Positions 25,289-34,000 of a DNA stretch of 44,944 bases are shown here, piece after piece; the first letter of the stretch is position 1; each line of letters opens with the position of its first letter. Source of the DNA: Streptomyces sp. CB02923 (GTDB taxonomy: Bacteria; Actinomycetota; Actinomycetes; Streptomycetales; Streptomycetaceae); assembly GCF_001905005.1 (NCBI RefSeq), contig NZ_LWKZ01000013.1, forward strand, positions 1-44,944, read 5' to 3'. Made by a program: the position numbers and the translations under genes. Below the pieces are notes generated by a model. That model searched no databases. It was not told the origin of the DNA and was given only the letters and a program-made list of their open reading frames with translations.

Positions 25289-25424
25289 GCAGGCCGCGCC
25301 GGGATGGTCCACCATGGTCCGGGAACCCGTCCGGTTTCGACCCTCGCCGGGCTGGGCCGCAGGCGCCGGACGCAGGCACCGCTCCCGCCCCGCCGCCGAC
25401 ACCGCGACGGCCCGGGAGGGCATT

Positions 25425-25520
25425 TCAGTCCGTCACCACCGCTACCACCGCAGAGGCCGAGAGCAGCACCACCCCGCTCAGCAGAAGATCGACGGCTCGC
25501 CTGGGCTGCATGTACTCCAT
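25425..25520 (-). CDS. Possible 31-aa membrane peptide
   Basis: A short frame, MEYMQPRRAVDLLLSGVVLL and then SASAVVAVVTD, forms a single hydrophobic helix after a positively charged N-terminus. There is no clear ribosome site and the start could be further upstream at 25613. It stands alone in the 900-base gap between the cluster and the transposase. I list it with low confidence because a clean transmembrane pattern is uncommon among chance frames. Confidence 0.3.
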   Translation of the reverse strand: MEYMQPRRAVDLLLSGVVLLSASAVVAVVTD

Positions 25521-25672
25521 GCGCACCAGTCGGGAAATTCCGATCACGCGATCCGGCCGTCGATCACAGCTCAGGTGCGAGACGAAATCGTCGTGCCCGC
25601 ACCCTGCGCTCACGCGGGATCCTCACCTCCTTCTTTGCCGGATACACCGTCACCGAGCCGCCCCTGCCGTCC

Positions 25673-25717
25673 CGGCGCACTGCGCGCCGACCGGATCGGC
25701 CGGCGCGCAGTGCGCCG
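25673..25717. terminator. Perfect 17-bp hairpin
   Basis: CGGCGCACTGCGCGCCG and its exact complement flank an 11-base loop. It separates the metabolite cluster from the transposase region. It could be a bidirectional terminator or mark an element end. The rest of 25232-26130 shows no convincing larger gene; composition from about 25740 is slightly less GC-rich, as expected for transposon end sequences. Confidence 0.55.
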
Positions 25718-26130
25718 CCGTGAGGTTCGGGGAAGGTTTCACCGGGGAGTTCGGGTTTTGGTGCCATTGATGCGGGGTTGCTTTTGTGCTGGTCAGAGGG
25801 CATTCAAGCTGGTTGATCTTGGTGGTGGGTTTCCGGATTTGTGATGGCGTGGTCCTGGATCGTTCGGTGCTGTGTTTCTCGAACCTCCTCCTTCGTGGCG
25901 TGCTCTATAGCGCATGAGGGCGCGGGGTGGAGGCAGGACGGGGATCTGTCACCCGTCCCAGTGGTCGCGGGGATGTGTGTCGGGGTGACGGCTCTAGCGT
26001 CTCCTCCGTCGCCCTTGTTGCGGGCTTCATCGTGAACTGCCCTGTGTGGGACGGTAGTTGACTGCCCGGAGGCTGGTGCTGTGATCACTGCTCGGATACC
26101 GGTCTGCTCTGTGCGCGCCTGCCGGTTCCG

Positions 26131-27732
26131 GTGACGGCGGGCGAGGCCCCTGGGGCTGTGGACATCGGTTTGGGGAGGCATCGAGACGAGCTGCGTCCCG
26201 CCGCGGTACGCGAGTTGCTGCGGCTGCGCGCGTCGGGGGAGTTGACGACGGCGCATGTGCGGCTGGTCGCCGAGGCGGTGGGCGTGCACATCAGGACGGT
26301 GTGGAGCTGGCTGAAGCAGGCGGAGGAGACCGGCAGTGTGGAGAAGCCGGAACGTCGCCGCTTCCGTGTCACCGAGGAGATCGTCGACGTCCTCGCCGAC
26401 TGTCAGGGCAATGTGAAGCGTGCTCATGAGCGTCTGGTCGAGCTGGCGGTGGCGGCGGGTCAGGAGCCGCCGGGTCTGACGACGCTGCATGATGCGATCG
26501 CCCGGGATCTCGATCCGGGTTTCATGGCGGGTCTGCGCCAGGGGATTCCGGCGGCCCGTGGCTTCGATCCTGCGTTCCAGCGTCCGCGGGTGGCCCGGAA
26601 CGAGGTGTGGGAGGGGGATCACAAGCAGGCCGAGACGGTGGTGTTGATGCCGGACCAGAAGCCGTCGCGGGTGTGGGTGACGTGGTTCGAGGACCGCGGT
26701 TCGGGCTATGTGATGGGCTGGGCGGTGACCGCCGGTTCCGCGCACCGCGGTTCGGTCCTCGCGGCCGTACGTGCCTCTGTCCTGCGCGAGGCGCCTTACG
26801 GTCCGGCCGGCGGGCTGCCGTGCCTGGTCCGTGTCGACGGCGGCGCGGATTTCCTGTCCAAGACCGTCCTGCGGGCTTTCGGGCTTCTCGGCGTGCCGGT
26901 GCACCGGGTGCGCAGTGCTCGGCACAAGGGCGGGATCGAGCGGCTGAACCGTACGAGCATGACCCGGTTCTTCGCCGATCTGCCCCGCTATACGAAGGCG
27001 CCCCGGCTCGATCACCGCTGCCGCGTCGGAGACCAGGACCCGCCGCTGACTTTCGAGGCGTTCGTCGGCCTGCTGAGGGAGTGGGTCCATAAGTACAACA
27101 CCGAGCACGTCATCGAGCGCACCGGGATGACGCCGCTTGAGGCCTGGCAGGCGGATCCCGCCGAGATCCGGCCCGAGCCGAGCGCGTCCGAGTTGCGCGC
27201 CTTCATGCTGGAGAGCGACCACAGGGTACGCAAGATCACTAGTCACGGGGTGGAGTTCAACCGTCGCGCCTATATGCCCGAGAACGGGGTGGGCCGGATC
27301 GGGCTGGAGGTGCGGGTGCGGTGGATGCCGCACCACACGCACGAGATCGACCTGTACACCTTCCGTGGCAACCGCTATCTGGGCCGGGCCTTCCTGAGCG
27401 ACGAGGCGAGCGAGGAGCTGCGCGCCAAGGTGCTCCTCGAGCGCGACGAGCACAGCAGCCGGCTGCGGCAAGCCTTGAAACGCTCCGCGGAGCGCAAGCA
27501 GGAACGCCATCTGCCGTCCACCCGGCCCGAGGCGCCCGTCCGTGCTCTGCGGATGACCGAGGCCGAGGCCCGCGCCGAACTGGACGGTGCGAAGGCGCCC
27601 GCCGCGCCGCGGCGCCGCACCCAGCCGTACCGGCCCCTGACCCCTGTCCCGGCTGCGTGGAAACGCCCCGGTCAGGACCTTGAGCGCACCGTATCCGCCG
27701 ACACCACAACCGACACCGAAGTCAAAGGATGA
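26131..27732 (+). CDS. Mu/TniA-type DDE transposase
   Basis: A 533-aa transposase of the Mu/Tn7-TnsB/TniA group. An N-terminal helix-turn-helix (ARSGELTTAHVRLV-like, residues 35-60) is followed by the rve catalytic core. The DDE triad is Asp163 (WEGDHKQ), Asp236 (VRVDGGADF) and Glu270 (KGGIERLNR), with the last two 34 residues apart. A Mu C-terminal β-barrel-like region follows, then a basic Arg/Ala-rich tail. The start at GTG 26131 is weak; a later GTG near 26158 is possible. It heads a run of six coupled genes including TniB-like ATPases, so it is probably the transposase of a Tn5053/Tn7-like element whose ends I could not define. Confidence 0.88.
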   Translation: MTAGEAPGAVDIGLGRHRDELRPAAVRELLRLRASGELTTAHVRLVAEAVGVHIRTVWSWLKQAEETGSVEKPERRRFRVTEEIVDVLADCQGNVKRAHERLVELAVAAGQEPPGLTTLHDAIARDLDPGFMAGLRQGIPAARGFDPAFQRPRVARNEVWEGDHKQAETVVLMPDQKPSRVWVTWFEDRGSGYVMGWAVTAGSAHRGSVLAAVRASVLREAPYGPAGGLPCLVRVDGGADFLSKTVLRAFGLLGVPVHRVRSARHKGGIERLNRTSMTRFFADLPRYTKAPRLDHRCRVGDQDPPLTFEAFVGLLREWVHKYNTEHVIERTGMTPLEAWQADPAEIRPEPSASELRAFMLESDHRVRKITSHGVEFNRRAYMPENGVGRIGLEVRVRWMPHHTHEIDLYTFRGNRYLGRAFLSDEASEELRAKVLLERDEHSSRLRQALKRSAERKQERHLPSTRPEAPVRALRMTEAEARAELDGAKAPAAPRRRTQPYRPLTPVPAAWKRPGQDLERTVSADTTTDTEVKG

Positions 27733-27738
27733 CGCCTC

Positions 27739-28563
27739 GTGGCAACTGCCTCCAAGCGCAAGCATCTTGGTCAGCGCCGCCAGCCGGCCGCCACGGCCGA
27801 GAGTGAGATATCGCGGCGCCGCCCCGATCTGCGCCCGCAGCACTTCCTCGGTCTCAAGGACTCCACGCTGGTCGCCACGGACACCCTGCTGCAGATCAAG
27901 GACACCGTCATCGACACCGTCGAGTCGCAGGCCATGTCCGTGATCTACGGTGACCCCGGACTCGGTAAGAGCTTTTCCACCCGGGCCACGATCCAGGAGA
28001 TGAACCCCGACCTGATCTTGCCGCTCGACTTCGCCCGCTCCCGCCCCGGGCCGAAGGACCTGCGCGAGGAGCTGTTCCATCAGATGCGGCTCAACTGCAA
28101 GATGCCCGGCACGCCGACCGCGTTCGACAAGCTGTTGCGCGAGGCCCTGCCGCGGCGCCCGTATGTGATCGTGTGTGACGAGGCGCAGCAGTACCGGCGG
28201 GAGAATTTCGAGTTCCTGCGCAAGCTGTGGGACAACTGCGAGCCCAAGCCCGCCATCGTGTTCGTCGGCGGCCGCGAGGCCTACGAGACGCTGCAGAGCG
28301 ACCCGGCCCTCGCCTCCCGGATCTACATCCGCCTGGAGATTCTCGCGATGACCGAGGGGGAGATCCTCAAGGCGGTCCCCGACTCCCACCCCGTGTGGCG
28401 GGGCGTGGACGAGGCGCTGCTGAAGCGGATCGACACCCAGTACGCGCTCGGCTCGTTCCGTGAATGGGTCAAGGTCACCAAGCATGTCCTCAAGGGCATG
28501 GAGTACTTCGGGGCCGACCAGGTCGACGACCGTGTCGTGGACTGGGCGTTGGGCCGATGCTGA
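27739..28563 (+). CDS. TniB/TnsC-like AAA+ ATPase 1
   Basis: A 274-aa AAA+ ATPase with Walker A GDPGLGKS at 71-78 and Walker B VIVCDEAQQ with Asp147-Glu148. A sensor-like FVGGREAYETL follows. This is the target-selection ATPase that works with TniA/TnsB/Mu transposases. The GTG start has AAAGGA 9 bases upstream and begins 6 bases after the transposase stop. Both catalytic motifs are intact, so this is the likely active partner. Confidence 0.88.
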   Translation: MATASKRKHLGQRRQPAATAESEISRRRPDLRPQHFLGLKDSTLVATDTLLQIKDTVIDTVESQAMSVIYGDPGLGKSFSTRATIQEMNPDLILPLDFARSRPGPKDLREELFHQMRLNCKMPGTPTAFDKLLREALPRRPYVIVCDEAQQYRRENFEFLRKLWDNCEPKPAIVFVGGREAYETLQSDPALASRIYIRLEILAMTEGEILKAVPDSHPVWRGVDEALLKRIDTQYALGSFREWVKVTKHVLKGMEYFGADQVDDRVVDWALGRC

Positions 28564-29414
28564 CCACCGAGTCCGCCGAGTCTCCAGGGTTTTCCGCGCA
28601 CTCCGTGTGGGGCGAGGCGGCCGCGGCTGGGCCGCTCGCTGTCCTGGGCGACGACGCTGCCTTGTCCGGCCTGCATTTTCTGCGTGTTGAGGGGATGCGG
28701 ACGCTGCTCACCCCGGCGATGCTCGCGGTGGGCTTAGCGCTCGCCGCCGCCGCGGCCGAGCGCCGTTTCCTGTGCGTGCTGGGCGACGCCGGGGTCGGCA
28801 AGACCTTCGCCGTCCATGCCGCCACACGCCGTCTTGGCGAACTCGGCTCGCTGCTGTCGCTCGAGTTCAGGGCACAGCCGGCGCCGGCGGACCTGCGCAG
28901 CGCCCTGCACCGGACCCTGGGACTACTCGGCCAGGCGCCTGCCGATCCGGGGGCCGCGGACACGCTGATCCGGCACGCGCTGGCCGATCGGCCGCGGATC
29001 GTGGTGGTCGAGGACGCCCACCGATTGTCGGCGTCCTGCATGGAGTACCTGCGTTTCCTACACGACGGTGCCCCGGGCGGGCTGTGTGTGGTCCTCATCG
29101 CCGCCCGCCGCGGCGAACGGCGCCTGCGCGCCCAGCGGATGCTCGCCACCCGCACCGCCGGCTGGCTCCACGTTCAGCCCCTCATGCGCGATCAGATCCC
29201 GCTCGCCCTGCACGCGCTGCACCCGGTGTGGCGGGGCGTCGAGGCCGGTGTCCTGATGGCGCTGGATGCCCGGCTGGCCGGCGGCGCGCTGCGCCGCTGG
29301 GCCGTGATCACCCATCACACCCGGCAGCTGCTGGCCCGTGCCCGGGCCGACGTGCCCGACGGGCGGCTGCTCGCGGCGGTCGCCGACCGGATCGACGGCG
29401 GACGGTGCGCATGA
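28557..29414 (+). CDS. TniB/TnsC-like AAA+ ATPase 2
   Basis: A 285-aa second ATPase. Walker A GDAGVGKT (76-83) is intact. The Walker B position reads VVVEDAHRLS, with Glu152-Asp153 in swapped order relative to the DE of ATPase 1. The ATG at 28557 overlaps the preceding stop. Sequence resemblance to ATPase 1 is low but the domain order is the same (HPVWRGVE near the end occurs in both). It may form mixed filaments with ATPase 1 or act as a regulator. Confidence 0.82.
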   Translation: MLTTESAESPGFSAHSVWGEAAAAGPLAVLGDDAALSGLHFLRVEGMRTLLTPAMLAVGLALAAAAAERRFLCVLGDAGVGKTFAVHAATRRLGELGSLLSLEFRAQPAPADLRSALHRTLGLLGQAPADPGAADTLIRHALADRPRIVVVEDAHRLSASCMEYLRFLHDGAPGGLCVVLIAARRGERRLRAQRMLATRTAGWLHVQPLMRDQIPLALHALHPVWRGVEAGVLMALDARLAGGALRRWAVITHHTRQLLARARADVPDGRLLAAVADRIDGGRCA

Positions 29415-30898
29415 CGCTGTCGGCGCCCGCGGTCGCTGCCGGCGGTGTACCGGACCGCCCGGCATCGACGCCGCCCCCGCCCGCGGCCGTCGCGGCGGGG
29501 CCGGTGCGGCTGCTGCTCGACGGCGAGGACGACCGTACGGTGCACCGGGCCGCCTACCAGTGGGCGGACGCGGCCCGCGGCCGGATCGCCGTCGATCCCA
29601 CCCCCAACACCACCAGCCCCGCCTACCTTGCGCTGGATGTGCTGCGCGCGATGGGCCGGTCCGGGTTCTCCCGCGAGGGCGCGGAGCGGATGTCCACCGA
29701 CCCGGCCTGGCGGGCGGTGACCTGCTGGATCCTGACCGCCGGGGTCCGCGAGGTGATCGTGCTGCGCGCCCACCGTCTCACCGTCGAGCGGCTGCGCCGG
29801 CTGGCCGTCTGGCGCACCGAGACCGGTATCCGCCTCACCCTGATCGCCCACACTCCGGATCCGGCCGGCATCCGGCGCCTGACGGAGCACCTGGCCGCCG
29901 CCGCTATGACGGACGTGGTGCACGTGCAAGGCGCGGAGGCGGTCCTCGACGCGATCGGCCCGGCCGCCGCCCGCCGGCCCATCGGCCCGCCCCCGCCCGA
30001 TCACGCCTACCCCCTTCCCGCCGTACCGCGTGCCTCGGTTGCCGCCTTCCGCGCGCAAGCCTGGCGCCGCCAGAACGGGGCCGACTTCGCCCATACCGAC
30101 GGCCAGTACCGCGCCGGCTACGCCGCCGCCCGCACCTGGCTGGCCCGCACCCTGCCGGCGAAGGCGTCACCCGCCCCCACCAGCAGCGCAGGCAGCGAAG
30201 ACGTCGGTCCGGCCGGGCCGACCGCGTTTGACCTGCACGAGAGTGAGGCGCTGCGGCTGTTCCTGTCCCGGCTCACTGCGTCCAGCCCCAGTCCCGAGCA
30301 CACCGTGGCCCGCGTACGCGGTGCCCAGGCCGGCCTGCTGACCTGTGCGGTGCTGCTGAATGTGCCCGACGACCTCACCCGCCGCGCCGGGCCCGGGATC
30401 ACCACCGTGCCCCTGACCCCGCGCACCGTGCACACGATCACGATGCGGCTGCCCAACCCGCTGCGCGCCGCCGCCGTCGCGGCCCTGCTGTTCACCGGCA
30501 CCGCCACCTCGCTGCTGGCGATGACGCAGATCGCCGGCGTCGACGAGGGGGCCACGCAGGTGGCCATTGACCGTGACGGTCGGATCAGCCCCGGCGCGCC
30601 GCCCACGGCGCGGCACCTGTACGCGATCCCGCCCCGTGCCCGCCCGCTGCTTGCCGCCGCGCTCGCATTCCGCCGCCGCACCCCGCGCACCGCTCCTGCG
30701 CACGGCCTGTTCGCGAACTGCTTCGGCACCACGCCCCGCCTCGAGTCCCTGATCGCCGACGCGGGCCTGGCCGTCCCCACCCTGAACCACCCGCACACCG
30801 ACGACGACTGGCACACCGCCGCCCGCGGCTGGCACCTGCACACCCCCACCCTGCCCGCCCTGGATGTTCTGCCGCGCCTGGGCCGGGTGCGCCCATGA
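29411..30898 (+). CDS. Degenerate TniB-like protein with extra C-terminal domain
   Basis: A 495-aa protein coupled by ATGA. Residues ~30-190 parallel ATPase 2: LLLDGEDDRTVHRAAYQWAD stands where Walker A should be, and VIVLRAHRLT where VVVEDAHRLS stands. Both the P-loop lysine and the Walker B acids are missing, so it should not hydrolyse ATP. The C-terminal ~300 residues hold helical segments, including AVAALLFTGTATSLLAM, and no family I recognise. It is paralogous to the 31713 gene. It may be a scaffold or target-recognition subunit taking the place of TniQ, by inference only. Confidence 0.7.
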   Translation: MTLSAPAVAAGGVPDRPASTPPPPAAVAAGPVRLLLDGEDDRTVHRAAYQWADAARGRIAVDPTPNTTSPAYLALDVLRAMGRSGFSREGAERMSTDPAWRAVTCWILTAGVREVIVLRAHRLTVERLRRLAVWRTETGIRLTLIAHTPDPAGIRRLTEHLAAAAMTDVVHVQGAEAVLDAIGPAAARRPIGPPPPDHAYPLPAVPRASVAAFRAQAWRRQNGADFAHTDGQYRAGYAAARTWLARTLPAKASPAPTSSAGSEDVGPAGPTAFDLHESEALRLFLSRLTASSPSPEHTVARVRGAQAGLLTCAVLLNVPDDLTRRAGPGITTVPLTPRTVHTITMRLPNPLRAAAVAALLFTGTATSLLAMTQIAGVDEGATQVAIDRDGRISPGAPPTARHLYAIPPRARPLLAAALAFRRRTPRTAPAHGLFANCFGTTPRLESLIADAGLAVPTLNHPHTDDDWHTAARGWHLHTPTLPALDVLPRLGRVRP

Positions 30899-31716
30899 GG
30901 GACGAACTGCCGCTCGACGGGCGGGACACGACGGACATGATGACCTTCGATCTGGCGCTGTGCCGTGAGCGCGCCCGTGCACGCGATCTCACCGACGAGG
31001 ACCTGGCCGCCCTGACCGGCATCCCCACCACCGACTGGGACAAGCGCCTCAACCCCCGCACCCTTTCGGCCGCAGCGCTGTTCGCCCTGGCCCGCGCCCT
31101 GGACACCGACCCCGCCTCGCTGCTGCACGAGGGCGGGCCCACCCGGCGCCCGCAGCCTCGGCCCCGCTCGGGGCCGGCGGGGAAGGCCCCGTATGCCACC
31201 GTGCTGCACGCCGCCCTGCTGCAGACCGGCCGTGTCCACCCCGACGACCTGGCCTCGGCCCTTCAGTGGCCGGCGCACCGGCTGCAGCATGCCGCGGCGG
31301 CCCTGGCCGTCCAGCTCGAGCAGCAGGCGGGCCCGCACCGGCTCGTGAACACCGACACCACCCTCCACCTGGCGGTGCAGCCCGGCCTGCTCACCGCCGC
31401 ACAGGAGCAGAACCTGCACGAGGGAGGTCATACCGCGGCCAGCCTCAGCCCGGGCGAGGCCGCCGCCCTGATGCGCCTGCTGCACGCGGCCGCCCACCAT
31501 CGTCCCCACGCCGTGCCCGCCGGGCAGCTCCCGCGCCTTCAGGGGCGCCGACTGCTGGCCCCCTTCGACGGCGAGCCGACCCCGCACCCCGACGTGCTGT
31601 TCGCCCTCGGCCTGGCCGACCATCCACTGCCTGCCTCCGGCGTGTCCGCCGACGCCGCAGCGCCCGCCACCGCGGCGGCCGGTACGCCATCACCGGCGAC
31701 AGGGACCGGGCGATGA
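30895..31716 (+). CDS. HTH-domain protein of the transposition operon
   Basis: A 273-aa protein coupled by ATGA. Residues ~14-75 form an XRE-like helix-turn-helix (LTDEDLAALTGIPTTDW, then LSAAALFALARALDTDPASL). The middle part (ATVLHAALLQTGRVHPDDLA) looks like a winged-helix repeat. The end is Ala/Pro/Thr-rich and probably unstructured. A DNA-binding regulator or target-site protein is likely, but no specific family is recognised. Confidence 0.7.
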   Translation: MRDELPLDGRDTTDMMTFDLALCRERARARDLTDEDLAALTGIPTTDWDKRLNPRTLSAAALFALARALDTDPASLLHEGGPTRRPQPRPRSGPAGKAPYATVLHAALLQTGRVHPDDLASALQWPAHRLQHAAAALAVQLEQQAGPHRLVNTDTTLHLAVQPGLLTAAQEQNLHEGGHTAASLSPGEAAALMRLLHAAAHHRPHAVPAGQLPRLQGRRLLAPFDGEPTPHPDVLFALGLADHPLPASGVSADAAAPATAAAGTPSPATGTGR

Positions 31717-32753
31717 CGCCGCGCGAGACGGCCGCGGGTGAGCAGAGGACCGGCCCGTGGCGCCCGACATGGTCACCGGGGAGCACCCGCCCCGGCTTGC
31801 CGCCCCTCAGCGCGGTCCACGACGTCGGCGACGACTACGCCTTCATGGCCGCCGCCCTGGCCGCTCATACCCCCGCGCGCGGCCGCATCACCGTTCATCC
31901 CACCCCGGTGGCCGGCGCCCCTGCATCCCTCGCCCACGATCTGCTGCGCGCCCTGGGCAAGCACCTCCCGCTCCACGGGAGCCCGGAGGCCGTCGCCTGG
32001 GCGGCCCAGGCCGAGATCGCCTGGCGCGCGGCGGCCGCCTGGATGCTGGCGCTGCGCATCGGCCACCTCGTGGTCACCCGGGCCCACCGCATCAGCTCCC
32101 GGCACTTTGAACACCTCTTCGCCCTGCGGGAGTTGACCGGCATGCGCCTGACCCTGCTGTGCCACGGCCCCGTTCCGGCCGCCCTGGCCGACGTCCTGCC
32201 GGCGCTGGCACCCGAGCAGGTGCATACCCTGACCGCGGCCCGCCGTGTCCTGGCGGCGGCCGGGCCGGAGCCGCACACGGCCGGCCACTTCGCGTGGTGG
32301 CAAGCCACCGCGCAGTTCCCGCCCCACCCGGGTGAGCCGTGCTTCTGGCTGTCCCTGCGGCGCAAGACGTCCCGCGCCGACCTCGAGGCGGCCTCCAAAC
32401 GCCTGAACCGCACCGTGCTTCCGCTGCCCGCACCCGGCCGTTTCCCACCCGAGCCCGATGAGCACACCTTGTTCCTCGCGCACCGGCTGCACGCGCGCAT
32501 CGCCCACCCCGTCCACGCCGCGGCACTGGCCCTGCGCATCCTCACCGGCCGTCCGCCCTCCCAGTTGCCCGGCCCCACCGCGCCACCGTCCGACTCCCGG
32601 ACACCCTCCGGCCGTCCGGCGCAGATACCAGCGTGGGCCGCAGGCCTCCTTCAGGCCGCGCACTGCTTCGGGAACCTGGACCGGATGCGCAGCGAAGGGC
32701 CGCTGCGGCTGAGCAGGACACGCAAGAGCCGTTCCACCCCGACAAGGCGCTGA
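31713..32753 (+). CDS. Second degenerate TniB-like protein
   Basis: A 346-aa paralogue of the 29411 product. Matching segments are GRITVHPTPVAGAPASLAHD against GRIAVDPTPNTTSPAYLALD, and LVVTRAHRIS against VIVLRAHRLT. As there, the nucleotide-binding residues are absent. It starts by ATGA overlap with the HTH gene. Two pseudo-ATPases beside two ATPases with intact P-loops suggest a hetero-oligomeric complex. The protein family is unnamed to me. Confidence 0.7.
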   Translation: MTPRETAAGEQRTGPWRPTWSPGSTRPGLPPLSAVHDVGDDYAFMAAALAAHTPARGRITVHPTPVAGAPASLAHDLLRALGKHLPLHGSPEAVAWAAQAEIAWRAAAAWMLALRIGHLVVTRAHRISSRHFEHLFALRELTGMRLTLLCHGPVPAALADVLPALAPEQVHTLTAARRVLAAAGPEPHTAGHFAWWQATAQFPPHPGEPCFWLSLRRKTSRADLEAASKRLNRTVLPLPAPGRFPPEPDEHTLFLAHRLHARIAHPVHAAALALRILTGRPPSQLPGPTAPPSDSRTPSGRPAQIPAWAAGLLQAAHCFGNLDRMRSEGPLRLSRTRKSRSTPTRR

Positions 32754-32773
32754 CAAAGATCAGGGAGCAGACG

Positions 32774-33457
32774 ATGACCGAGCCGGCCCCTGAACTCCTC
32801 GCCGCGATCCGCCGTGACTACCACGCGGGCGAGCAGCAGCCTGAGGCCCTGGCCGAGCGCCACGGCGTCGAAGGCCGCACGGTCATGGAGGCGCTTACGG
32901 CCGTAGTGCCCATGGAACTCGACATCCCGGCCGATGAAGAAGCGCTCGCGTCGGTCCGCCAGTGCCTGGCGATGCTGCTGGAAAAGGACCAGGCCACGGC
33001 GCCCGAGCAGCGCCGCGGCATCTTCGAGCTGTACCGGGAGCTGACCTGGCGCACCGGCCGGTGCCCGGTGTCCTGCCGGTGGGTGTGGCAGCACATCACC
33101 GCCTGCCGCGCGCAGCACGCCAGCGCCGGCCCGGCCGGACCGGCGCCTTACGAGCGCACCTGGGCGGGCGCCGCCGGCCTGGACACGGCGGAATACGTCA
33201 CCGGACTGATCACCGATGCGGTACGCGACCTGGCCGACCTGGCCATCGAGGGGGCGATGCCGGCCGCGGACGGCGCCGAGCTCGCCCTGGTCAGTCTCGC
33301 CGCCGCCCGGGCCCGCATCGACCGGGCCCTGACCGAAATCGCGGCCACCGGCCTGGTCAGCGGTCTCACCCTCGCCCGGATGAGCGCTTTCACCCGCATC
33401 CCCGCAGACGAGCTGGTCCAGCAGATCGAGGACGACCACCGCCTCATGGAGGCCTGA
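32774..33457 (+). CDS. Hypothetical 227-aa protein, possible HTH
   Basis: The ATG at 32774 has GGGAG 8 bases upstream and follows the previous gene by 20 bases. The N-terminal DYHAGEQQPEALAERHGV resembles the first two helices of a homeodomain-like DNA-binding unit. The rest is α-helical, rich in Ala/Arg/Glu, with a C-terminal LARMSAFTRIPADELVQQIE that may be a second helix-turn-helix. It is the last gene of the coupled transposase run. No function is assigned. Confidence 0.65.
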   Translation: MTEPAPELLAAIRRDYHAGEQQPEALAERHGVEGRTVMEALTAVVPMELDIPADEEALASVRQCLAMLLEKDQATAPEQRRGIFELYRELTWRTGRCPVSCRWVWQHITACRAQHASAGPAGPAPYERTWAGAAGLDTAEYVTGLITDAVRDLADLAIEGAMPAADGAELALVSLAAARARIDRALTEIAATGLVSGLTLARMSAFTRIPADELVQQIEDDHRLMEA

Positions 33458-33483
33458 ACCAGCACCTGCCCGCAGCCCGAGCC

Positions 33484-33519
33484 CGGGAGGACCGGGAGGA
33501 CCGGGAGGACCGGGAGGAC
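33484..33519 (+). repeat. Four tandem 9-bp units
   Basis: CGGGAGGAC is repeated four times without spacers just after the 32774 gene stops. This is a short simple repeat, probably replication slippage; nothing suggests a CRISPR or iteron role. The rest of 33520-33690 shows no gene. Confidence 0.8.
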
Positions 33520-33698
33520 CAGGCGTCGCACAGTCCGCGCGGTCGGCAGCGGCCCTCAAAGCCACCTCTTGGGGAAAGCCCCGCCCCGTCTGGGACGCGA
33601 CGGCGCGGCGCAGGGTGCGCGCAGGGGGTGTGGTTCTTGCCGACCGGCCGCCGAGGCGATTCCCGGGATAGGGCGGGTCCACTACTGTCCGCATATTG

Positions 33699-33726
33699 CT
33701 GACTATCAAAGAATTGATTATGTCAG
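33699..33726. promoter_or_regulatory. AT-rich inverted repeat before the Tap/Tpg-like genes
   Basis: CTGACTATCAA is followed by an imperfect inverse TTGATTATGTCAG. It lies in an unusually AT-rich ~80-base island and 23 bases before the GTG at 33749. A promoter with an operator is likely; it may also be an origin-like element for a plasmid-derived segment. Confidence 0.45.
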
Positions 33727-33748
33727 TGGAATTGGTATCATTGGGGAT

Positions 33749-34000
33749 GTGTTGGATGCGAATGTCGAGCGTGAACTCGTAGCGGCGGTCGAGGTGTTGA
33801 GGGTCGCGGAGGAGCAGGTGGCTGCCGCCCTGAGGGTGTTCCTGGCCCGGGACCCGGTCACCGGGCGTCCGGTGCACGGCCGGATCGGCCGGGCCGCGGA
33901 GATCACCGGATGGGGTCAGCAGCGGGTGAAGGAGACCGTTACTCCGGCCCTCGCCGAGCGGCGCCGCGCCCAGCGCGGGGATGCACAGGGGAGCCGGTGA
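33749..34000 (+). CDS. Small helix-turn-helix-like protein
   Basis: An 83-aa protein. The GTG at 33749 has GGGG just upstream. The N-terminal half (ELVAAVEVLRVAEEQVAAAL) is a helix. The C-terminal half (IGRAAEITGWGQQRVKETVT) looks like a DNA-binding helix pair. Its stop overlaps the next start (TGATG). As the first of three coupled genes with the Tap-like and Tpg-like proteins it may autoregulate them. Confidence 0.65.
   Translation: MLDANVERELVAAVEVLRVAEEQVAAALRVFLARDPVTGRPVHGRIGRAAEITGWGQQRVKETVTPALAERRRAQRGDAQGSR

Noticed and set aside
25804..28485. 893-aa open frame on the minus strand opposite the transposase and ATPase genes
   Set aside because: The frame is a shadow: the plus strand has catalytic motifs of known families, and the minus product is low-complexity Arg/His/Gly-rich text.
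33484..33519. Tandem 9-bp units as CRISPR or iterons
   Set aside because: The units are too short, lack spacers, and occur only four times. Slippage explains them.
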